Source: Spisula solida (lineage: Eukaryota; Mollusca; Bivalvia; Venerida; Mactridae). From it: a stretch of 64,000 nucleotides of DNA. The translations under genes and the position numbers were made by a program. The number at the start of each line of letters is the position of its first letter. Position 1 is the stretch's first letter. The stretch lies in the NCBI GenBank assembly GCA_947247005.1, contig OX365959.1, positions 34,802,148 to 34,866,147 on the forward strand, given 5' to 3'. Shown here in pieces: positions 36,330-45,900 of this stretch. Under the pieces are notes generated by a model, which worked only from the letters and a program-made list of their open reading frames with translations, was not told where the DNA came from and ran no database searches.

Positions 36330-36715
36330 CAGGGGCGTAGCCAGCCATACGCACTTACGCACGTGCGTAACATCAATTTGAAAAGTAAAAGCATCAATAC
36401 AGCCAAAAAATGACATTAAAGTCAAAATATCGGGATGTTGTACATTTTGTACTTAATATTCCAAAGTTCGATTTTTTAACATGAAATTTCACCATTTTTA
36501 TTCAAAACTTGAAAAAAAATCTACGGGAGGGGACACCCCTCTTAAATCCACCCCACTTAGATACAATATTTGTAGCCACCCGGTTATTATACCCTACAAA
36601 TCATTCAATTTTCCATGTTATCCCTAATCTCAACGAACATGAGGCACTCGCCATCCCTATCACCCACTTCAAGGCCTTTGTGCGTAACATCCATTCAAAC
36701 CTGGCTACGCCCCTG
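36330..36715. mobile_element. hAT-like MITE, CAGGGGCGTAGCCAG termini, 5-bp TSD
   Basis: The left end CAGGGGCGTAGCCAG and the right end CTGGCTACGCCCCTG are exact inverted complements over 15 bp. The perfect direct repeat GCATC lies at 36325-36329 and 36716-36720. The GTGCGTAACATC word occurs near both ends (direct near the left, repeated near the right). Length 386 bp. The open frame across it is not a transposase. A 5-bp duplication with CAGGGG ends fits a 5-bp-TSD hAT lineage (inference). Confidence 0.85.
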
Positions 36716-37883
36716 GCATCTGTCGTTTTAGTTTTCATCATGTATAACCTATGTTATTTCTGTTTTGACCCATGCCAAATAAAGCTTATTTCCATTGATA
36801 TGTCTTTTTGAAAGTTGTCATTTAATATGTTTTTTATTAATTTGATACACCATATCGTTGTATACATACACGTATAACTACTGGTTGCATGTACATCTTA
36901 TATACGAGCCAGTCTCCCGGAAAAACCTGCTACATTATGTATCTTGACAAACATTTAGCACTACATGTACTTTATTTTTAAAAATATCAAAAAAAAATCA
37001 ACACTTAACTGTCCGTAACTTTTTTTATTACTGAACGGAAACGTGGCATGTGGATGCTCATTTTTTTAGTTAGATCATTTCCTACAAGTTGTTGTATTCT
37101 AAAATTCTTTAAAACCTAGCTATTTGTTCACTAGTCATACTAAATAGTCCAAGATGACGGACTTTTAATTGAAAATATGAATGGTATAATGTATTCTTCG
37201 ACAGTTTAACCACATTGGTAATTTGGCATAAATAGTACCATTTTGACGACAGATAAGCATAATGCATAATATATATGTATATAATATTTGATTGTTTTAT
37301 TTTTTTTGATTTTGTAGTGATAACATTTTAATATTTTCATAACTATTTCATCACTACACGATGAGATATAAACCACATTCAACCAAAACAAACACATATC
37401 CTCTAAGTATGTCTCAGGGAATAAGTGTAGTCATGGATTTCATGTAATCCCTAATAATATCGAAACATGTTTTTGTTCTTCACCTTTCACTTGGAATTTG
37501 GGTAACATCGGTAGATGGCCACTATTGATCTTAAGGTCAATACGACAAGGCTCAAGACTTTTAGCACTAATGCCTTTTTAGTCACTAATTACACTTTTAA
37601 GGTGTGATGGGGATATTGTAATGTTTGAATAATTCTAATAAATAAAAAAATATGTATTTATACGTACATGTTCGTTTCAAATTACAAAATGATAAGATGA
37701 CAAAAAGGGACAATGTATAATATTGCATCCATTTTCCCGGGATTCCGTGAAATAACTGAACAACCCCTATTTTTGCCTGGAATTACACGGAATCATTTTA
37801 TCGTTCGCTGATCACGACTGTGATTACACATAAACAATATTCATTAAAAAAACAAAAACACAAAAAAGAGGCGGCGAGAAATA
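36716..37883. other. Intergenic, no gene seen
   Basis: It has an AATAAA-containing segment near 36778 and AT-rich DNA. GTAGATGGCCACTATTGATC at 37511 recalls the TATGCCCC repeats in the STKLD1 introns (their GTAGATGACCCCTATTGAT), so a fragment of that family may be present. Confidence 0.4.
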
Positions 37884-37931
37884 TGTCACGGTCTGAACCT
37901 GTTCACAGTATGGGCGAGGGAGTGTGTAGGC

Positions 37932-38004
37932 AGCCGGCTAGCTCAGTCGGTAAAGCATTCGCCCTGTAAGCGAAGGGTCAAGGGTTCGAGCCCCGGTCTG
38001 GTTG
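37932..38004 (+). ncRNA. tRNA-like sequence in the 5' LTR
   Basis: A-box TAGCTCAGTCGG and B-box GGTTCGAGCCC are intact. The acceptor halves AGCCGGC and TCTGGTT pair at six of seven positions with two G-T wobbles. The anticodon stem TTCGC/GCGAA encloses loop CCTGTAA (anticodon TGT by position, but C instead of T at position 33). The T stem is damaged. It is promoter-competent but unlikely to be a translating tRNA. Confidence 0.7.
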
Positions 38005-38179
38005 TACATTTTTCTCACCCTGTGACATTTGGCGCCCAACGTGGGGCCGTGGCATGGCATTCAGGTTGCTTCACAGCTCCTGTGCTTTAATTTATTTCTA
38101 CTATCTGAATTTCCATTTCAGAGGGAAAATATGTCACGGTCTGAACCTGTTCACGGTATGGGTGAGGGAGTGTGTAGGC

Positions 38180-38252
38180 AGCCGGCTAGCTCAGTCGGTA
38201 GAGCATTCGCCCTGTAAGCGAAGGGCCCCGGGTTCGAGCCCCAGTCTGGTTG
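38180..38252 (+). ncRNA. tRNA-like sequence in the 3' LTR
   Basis: The counterpart of 37932-38004 with a better D stem (GCTC/GAGC) and T stem (CCGGG/CCCAG, four of five pairs). It has the same C33 and CCTGTAA loop. Confidence 0.7.
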
Positions 38253-38349
38253 CACATTTTTCTCACCCTGTGACAGGCCGATGAAATAATATAAAACTCA
38301 CGACTTGCTGAATCACGGGGTGTTTCCACTGGACTTCAGTATATATCGA

Positions 38350-38421
38350 GACGTCATAGTATAGTGGTAAGTATCCCCGCCTGTCACGCGGGAGACCGGG
38401 GTTCGATTCCCCGTCGGGGAG
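38350..38421 (+). tRNA. tRNA-Asp(GTC)-like, acceptor stem broken, CCA encoded
   Basis: From T8 to T65 it reads as a normal tRNA-Asp: TAGTATAGTGG, anticodon arm CCCGC-CTGTCAC-GCGGG (anticodon GTC) and GGTTCGATTCCCC. The 3' acceptor strand TCGGGGA is normal but the 5' strand (GACGTCA) cannot pair with it. The discriminator G is followed directly by CCA (38422-38424), which is not encoded in animal nuclear tRNA genes. It is more likely a retro-derived tRNA pseudogene or part of another element than a working gene. Confidence 0.6.
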
Positions 38422-38898
38422 CCATTTGTAACCGGGGCTGGGATTGTAGTAAAACCAACTCAATTCTTCGAATTAAATATATAATTATTATATATAACAA
38501 GAACCTAAAATAAGAAGCACACGATTAGTAAGAAGACAAAGAATACCATCCATTGATGTTATACAAGATCGCAAATCTAAATAAATAAAAGTTATAATTA
38601 ATACATAATTCAGTGCGATCTAATGCGTAATCTTACAAACGAAATACAAGTAATTAATTCAAATAATCTAAATAAGTACTTACCAGGACCAGTAGAAAAT
38701 AATAATCTATTCACGTGTGAAAATGAAATAAATATATAATAAATAATCTACAAGAATAGTAGCATAAATTAATGATAATGTATATAAATGACAACAACTG
38801 TAAAGTATGTGTCTGACTCCTTCAAGAATATTGAAAGGAGTGTCTGACTAAAAAGGTGCAGGGCGGAAGAAGAGATTAGTAACGGGAAGGAATTTCAT

Positions 38899-38953
38899 GC
38901 TGCCTACACACTCCCTCACCCATACTGTTCACGAACAGGTTCAGACCGTGACA
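38899..38953 (-). mobile_element. Inverted LTR fragment lacking the tRNA part
   Basis: On the minus strand it starts TGTCACGGTCTGAACCTGTT and ends GTGTGTAGGCAGC, matching the first ~50 bp of the TRIM LTR. It stops exactly where the tRNA-like sequence begins. It has a GTGA insertion that creates the palindrome CTGTTCGTGAACAG. Confidence 0.85.
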
Positions 38954-39868
38954 CATATAACAGTACAGAGCACCAAAAGCTCTGACTAAATAAGTAAATA
39001 CATATAATAGGTTACATAAAGATTGTTACATGGATATATTATAGGTAATACCATTTAAAAACTATTTGGTAAACTTAACAATAAAATTTAGTTAATAACA
39101 ATAAACAAATAAAATCTGTCGCTAACGTAAATTTTTTAGAGTCGTGTTTGAATAAAGTAAATTATCAAAAATGTTTTCAGATTGATTGTTATAGACTGTA
39201 GTGATAAATAAAATGCGTAATGAAAATGATATGCAAAAACAACACCACTGTGACCAGTTGAAGAATACCAATTGGAATAATTACTCCCCGTATTGTAACT
39301 CGTCGTCAGGTAGACAACTAGTATAATGAGTTGATCAAAATGACTGCCGCATAATGATACAGACTATTTGTCTAATGATTATTTTGGGTAAATGTCGCGC
39401 ACATATTAGAGCTTAATTAAACCATAGGCATAATTATGGTTTTTAACTTGCTTCGTTTAATTCAAAGACATATGGTTTCAACCCGCCGTACATTAATGCT
39501 TTGCCTTTGTCACTGATAGTTCCTTGTACTGATTATTTTTTCAGTACCCGTAACTATCAATAACAAAAGCAAATCATTAATTTATGGCGAGTTGAAACCA
39601 TGTCTTTGAATTAAACCAATCACGAATTTCAGGAGAAGACACGAACATATGAGACAGAGGTATCTAGTTATCATAGGTGGGATAGGTAATCAGCAGTACT
39701 AATTCATATACTCTTTCATGTTTTAATATATAATTAAAATGGAACTATAATGCTTATTATATATCAACAAGAGTAAAAAATGTTTGAGGTGGCAAGCAGA
39801 AAGGGGAGTAACTGCTGCTTCTCTTGAAACCGGAAAACTAGAGTTAGGGAAATAAACCGAACCCAACT
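38954..39868. other. Intergenic / upstream of STKLD1
   Basis: An inverted pair, TTCAAAGACATATGGTTTCAACCC near 39461-39484 and its complement near 39591-39614, brackets about 100 bp (arms GGTTTCAACCCGCC and GGCGAGTTGAAACC in part). It looks like a small foldback. No exons were recognised. Confidence 0.45.
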
Positions 39869-39880
39869 TGCGCATGCGCA
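39869..39880 (+). promoter_or_regulatory. NRF1-type palindrome upstream of STKLD1 start
   Basis: TGCGCATGCGCA is a perfect match to the NRF1 consensus (YGCGCAYGCGCR) and lies 26 bp upstream of the proposed ATG at 39906. Such sites are common in TATA-less metazoan promoters. An out-of-frame upstream ATG occurs at 39887, so the transcription start may lie between these points or leader scanning may be leaky. Confidence 0.5.
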
Positions 39881-39905
39881 GTGAGGATGCTTGGTGTTGT
39901 CAAGC

Positions 39906-42900
39906 ATGGAGAACTATACGGTATTTTTCTGGAATTATTAACTATCTCTATTATTTTGTACTGTCAAGCTGTATATGATGCATATTTACGCTGTTCAATA
40001 CTTTATACGTGTTTTCTGATGTATTTCAGATTAAGGAACAGATTGGACAAGGCGCACAAGCCACTGTTTACGTTGTGGAACGACAGCCAGATAAGGAAAA
40101 GTTTGTCCTCAAAAAGGTGATTTGACGTTTGGTTATGATAAATTGCGCCTTCTTCAAATTGCAATACTCAATGATTTTATTGTGAAAATTTCAAGACCAA
40201 ATTTGGGCTTAAATCTTTATTATCAACCAAAAAAAATGGAAAAAGGCCTAAGCATGCCTGACCGGCTAGTGATGCAGTACACAAACCATTTAACACACAA
40301 GCTAATACAGTTCAAGTATGGTACTCTATCAACTGGACTAACCAGGCATCCGGCTTACTCTTACCCGACATTGCTTTACCCTATTGGTCCGTCAAACACA
40401 CAGCTAGGTGTCAGCGTGTTTATTATAAATATCCCAATAATCGATATGACAATAAATTGTTGGTGGCTTTATTTTTTGTTTCAATGCATCTGAGATCGTT
40501 GGTTAATCACCACGGTCGCCATGAAAGTAAACTAGTGTCTGTCTTTGGGGAGAAATCTGTGACCTCGATTTGCAACGACCAACTCTGAACACTAGCATGC
40601 TCTCTATCAACTGAGGAAACCAGGAGCTGTGTTACACCACATCACTGCTTGTTGAATCAAGAACCCACAACAATAATGTTGTTCTGTTTTGTTAAAAAAC
40701 AAATGACGCGTCGCATGTAAGGAAGTCCTACCATTTGAATTAACTGGGTGAACAATCGTATAACACATCACTACACTACTCCAACAAGTCTTCAAGCAAA
40801 AAGCACTGCCCTACTAATAGAAATGAGGGTGTTTGCCCAATGTTTATCTTGTACAGTGGAACCCCTCTAATCCGGACCAGACAAAAAGTCCGGATTAGAG
40901 AGGTGTCTGGATTAGAGGGGTTTCTATTTTTAGATACTTGTATGTTAATCTTAGTTGAAGGCATTGCTAAACACCACAAAAAATGAGATGTAAAACAGCA
41001 ACAATTGATTACACACCTTCATTGTTGGTTTTGGTACAGAAAAATATTCTCTGATCAATTTTACTTTAGCTTCAAGGTCGATTTCAACCTTACGATGTTT
41101 TAACGGAGGCTCAGACATGATTATCATATGAAATTCTGTAAAAGAATGACTATCCGGCATTTTGATGGATTTTTATTGCATTTACTCGTAGATTTATCCA
41201 AACTGAGACCGTCCGAATTGTTTTCCTTTGATGTCGATAACGACCTTCTCAAAATTAAACATTAAGAGGACCTGTATTCGATTCAACTTACCTCCGTGTA
41301 GACAAAACAACGCAGCAATAGTCTTTTAATTAATTGAGTAGGCCAATAAACGCTGTCAATTAGCGCTTTAAAATGATAATATTTAATTGTCCCAAATTGT
41401 GATTTTCACACCCGTGTCGATAACACGTACACACCAACACTGCGTATTGTTGATGTTACAACCGTTAATTGATCAGACTGTTTTAATTGCATATACGATG
41501 GTGCGAATATACAACACATTGACACCTGTCAAAACATTGGCCTGGGCAATGTTCAAATCGATTGTCCGGATCCGAGGGGTCAATTTTAGAGCAAATATAT
41601 GATAAATCCTCGTAATTTTGTCCGGTGTCCGGAGTGGAGGGGTTCCGGATCCGAGGGGTAAAAACGTATTAAAACATGAATAAGAATATTCGGGACCAAC
41701 AGATCCGCCCGGATTAGAGGGAAATCCGGATTGGAGGGGTCCGGATTAGCGGGGTTCCACTGTACCCACTTGTAGAAGCCTACTGAAGTACCTTGATTTG
41801 TTTTTATTCCGAAAAAACCTGTTAGTTTGATTATGTATGTAATAATCATTCTTGTTGTATTTTTCAGTGTGAGTGTTTTGACGAAAGTGAGGCAAACAAG
41901 GCATTCAAAGAGGTTTGTTATCATACAAAGGACTTTTTACCTAAGTTATTTTAAAAAAAAATCCAGAAATTTATTCCAGAATTAAATAGGGAATTTTCTC
42001 AACTGTAATTTAACATATTTAACATTGCTATGTGGGTTGATGAATACTGTTGCATTGTTGTTCACAAACACATTTTTTATCAATCTTGTTATACAACAGC
42101 AGTAATTTGAATTACAATGCACATTTCCCGTATGATTATTTTTATTGATTTATCAATATTACTCATGTTATTTTGAATCAGGCACAGGGTGTACAATTAT
42201 TTATGTAGATGTAATATTTGTTATTCCGCTTCAGGCCACAGTTCTGAAAGACCTACAGCATGTGTATGTGTCAGGCTACAATGAATTCTTTGTTTTGTGG
42301 GAAAAACAGGTAGTTACATAGTAAATTATTATTTTTCAGTCCAGGGTGAGAAACGTTCGGCTGGATGGGCTTGGACCAGGGCTCAAACCTGCTCTGTTAA
42401 GAATGCTCTACTGACTAAGCTGGCAGTCAGTCTACACAAGTTTCTCACCTATTAGTTATTGATTTCTATACAGTCTCCTAGATAGTTATCGAAAAAATAT
42501 TGAGATTTCAGTCCCCTGACACATTTAAAAATTCTTGTACTGCTTACACCTGAATTGTAGTTGTCTTTAATAAAATTTTCATGCAATCACTTACTACTTA
42601 TTGTAATAATTAACAATAACCTTTTGTTGTCCTGAAAAAGTTACTTCTAGATTTGTAAATTTCGCAAGCAGGTAGCCAGGTAATGACATGCACGGTTTAC
42701 TTTCTGTGTGACATGTTATGCATATGTCAGGTATTTTTGCCAAGTTTTGGCTGAGGTCATATTTAAAAACATGTTTTTGTTGCAGAATTGACATGTGACT
42801 TGTTATTTGTTTACAGGATTCCTCAGTCTATATCTGTATATTGATGAACTATTTTGCAAAGGGGAACCTAGAGAATGTTTTAGCAAAATACCGAGAAAAG

Positions 42901-45900
42901 AAAGAAGTTATAGATGAAGAGGTAATTGTCTTATTTTCGAACTTTATTTTCAGATCATCAAAATGTTTACGAATAATAAATACTCACCATTCACTGTAGC
43001 AGAATTAAAAATATCTTAAGTTTTGACAAAATTTGAGAGAAAGATAGCACAGTAGTTTCCTAATGAATGCATTTGAAAGTACCAGCTGAAGAAATAGCTG
43101 AAATAGTTTCACATGTCATCTATGATTCACGTGGCTGCCAGACTTCTGCAACATGGTTTTGAAAATGTCTTGTAATATTTGTATGATTAAAGTTTTGATC
43201 ATACAAGTTTTTTGCGTTTTTTCAGCAAATTAAACAATGGCTAGGGCAAATATTGGAAGCTCTAATGTATGTTCACAAAAAGAAAATAATTCACAGGTAA
43301 GATACTCATGTCATACTGAGTATGAAATATTGATATACAGCTAGTGGGGCAATTTCAAGGGAAGTAATTACTAACTTAAATTAGTCAAAACACGGTTCCC
43401 GCCCCTGATTTAAAAGGAAATAACTCTTGTAGTAACATCCCTTGTCACATAGAGTGTAATAAGAGCAAAGTATAATGGTTTCATCCTTGTTGAAACCTGT
43501 CAATCCAATGCAGACATGCCAGATCTCCCGCGTCATCTCCCGCGTCATCTCCCTTTATTTTAGACTCTACTCACGCATGGTCGCAGGCAATTTGATAAAA
43601 TATCACACATTTCTTGGACATACTGGAACCTGACATAAGTTGTTTACATAATTAAAATGATACAAATGTTAGTTTTAATTACTTTATGAAGCATGCATGG
43701 TATTAAGAAGCCAATAAGATGAGTAAAAACTGCATATGAACTTCATTGATTGCAGTCAAAAGTTTGGGCAAGGAAAATCTCCTGCACTTTATTGAAGTCA
43801 ACCAATCTCACGCAAAGGGTTCTGCAATACATGGCATGTATGCCAATGCCATATATCAGAATAACATTTTATTTGGACTGACTTGAATGGGCCTTGTTGT
43901 GTTTGCACGTTTTTGGATATGATAGTTTGGTCATTGATTGAAAAAATAAATTATTGTTTGACTTTGTGTACATGAAATCAGGAGGAGAAAGCTGATATAG
44001 GCTTAAGCCTGTTGCCATATCCTATTTCTAATGATATGAAATGTGTCACAATAAAATTTGGCAGAATTTCCCCTACTACTGTGGTACTTGAACTTGTCAT
44101 GTGACTAGTATATATTACTTGTTTACAGAGATATTCGTCCCAGCAATATATACGTGCAGGAAGATGATACATTGGCTATTGGAGATTTTGGTGTAGAGAC
44201 GGTGATGGGCGATGCTGTTACATGTACTAGGGCTTCTGAAGGTATAGTCAAACTTGTGTTGAATACAACCAGGTCCTGCAAACACATACCTGTAACCATT
44301 GTCACAACCTGTGAACAAATACTGCTTTCACAAAACCTGTCTGTAAAGACAGTCGGTGAACAAAAATAAAATAATTGATATTTATTAGAATATAAGACAG
44401 AAAGTCAAACTAAAATTTTCCTGTTGTTTTCACATGTTGTTGCCCGTTTACAATATTTGACACTGAATATAACAGCTGTATATATCAAACCAGATTTTTT
44501 GTTTACACTTTAAGTACACATTAGTATGCATATTGGTAATCAGCACTACTTATACATGTAAATTTTAGTCATACTGAATTGCATAATTATTAAGATTTTA
44601 AAATAACTTACAATAATCATTTGAATGTGTATGTTACTTATCAGAAATTATTTTGCAGGATTAAAAGGAGAATTTGTTAGGCCGCCTAGATTTTCTTCTG
44701 GTAAAATACTGATGATAAAAACCATAGATTTCTTTTGAGTTTATTTTAATTTTGTATTATTTCTAATACTAGTCCTATTGCAGGAGTGTTTTATTTTCTG
44801 AAGAGAATTATTTGCTTTGGTTTTTGTAAATTATAACTTTAGTGACATTATGGCATGGGCTGTTTACAAAGCATGGTAATCTGATTATGGCATGGGCTGT
44901 CTACAAAGCATGGGAATCTGATTATGGCATGGGCTGTTTAAAAAGCATGGGAATCTGATAATGGCACAGGCTGTTTAAAAAGCATGGGAATCTGATTATG
45001 GCATGGGCTGTTTAAAAAGCATGGTAATCTGATTATGGCATGGGTTGTTTACAAAGCATGGGAATCTGATTATGGCATGGGCTGTTTAAAAAGCATGGGA
45101 ATCTGATAATGGCACAGGCTGTTTAAAAAGCATGGGAATCTGATTATGGCATGGGCTGTTTAAAAAGCATGGGAATCTGATTATGGCATGGGCTGTTTAC
45201 AAAGCATGGGAATCTGATGTGAATTCTGCATGCATTGTGTGAATTTTGTAGATACTTAATAGACAATATCTGCTTGGAGAATGAACTCAGAATTTCATTG
45301 TTTTTCTGATTGTTTTTAAATGCATCATGAAGTAACCTCTGAGACAATAAAGTTGAGATATAGTTTAGGTTCACTGAGAAGGAAGTATAATATTTTTAGA
45401 CTTGTCAAGATGAATGCAAGGACTTTCATTAAAAATTTACTGTTTGTAAATCATTAACAGTATACAGTACCGTAGAAGGGTACTGTCAAGTACTGTACTA
45501 GAACATTGAGCGTCCAGCATCCCCATAGATGGAGCTACTATTGATAGTATGATGTAGGGTTTCTATAATTCCGAAATAACCCTGATTTCTGGAGTTCATG
45601 CATTAGAAAGAATTAACTTTCCTGCAGAAGATAAAAGTTATTTGATGAAAAAACAACACAGTTTTGACAAAATTAAGGTCATTTGAAATTTCCTTAGCAG
45701 AATTTTAGCAATAGAACAATGTTTGGAGTTTTGGTGTATTTTATCTGTTTCATTTTTTTTAATGGTTTCTGATAATTTGTGTATTTGAAATCCTTGAAAT
45801 TACGTCCCCAAGAAATCAGTATTTTTTACCAAAACCATGAAATTTTTACGCCATTGAAATTAATTGATTTTATAGTATTTAGTTTGGTTATGTTTTATAT

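Larger units (their letters stand above)
37884..38275 (+). mobile_element. Complete TRIM retrotransposon with tRNA-like LTRs (Helenus type)
   Basis: Two 144-bp LTRs (37884-38027 and 38132-38275) begin TGTCACGG and end CCTGTGACA, and differ at eight positions. The 104-bp interior begins TT followed by the primer-binding site TGGCGCCCAACGTGGGGC (38030-38047), which is complementary to the 3' end of metazoan tRNA-Lys(CUU). It ends with the polypurine tract AGAGGGAAAA (38120-38129). No coding capacity. Each LTR holds a tRNA-like sequence. This matches TRIMs named Helenus, whose LTRs contain tRNA-like sequence (recalled from the literature). The flanks AATA and GGCC do not form the expected 4-bp duplication, so the element may be an inter-element recombinant. 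Confidence 0.9.

Noticed and set aside
37932..38252. Two functional tRNA genes (TGT or GTA anticodon)
   Set aside because: Both lie at the same place in identical-length LTRs, have C at position 33 and damaged T stems; they are parts of a TRIM retrotransposon.
40122..40493. Plus-strand open frame of 123 codons after STKLD1 exon 2
   Set aside because: It lies downstream of a good donor (40117) and in a different frame from exon 2; the translation matches no kinase segment and the region looks repeat-derived.
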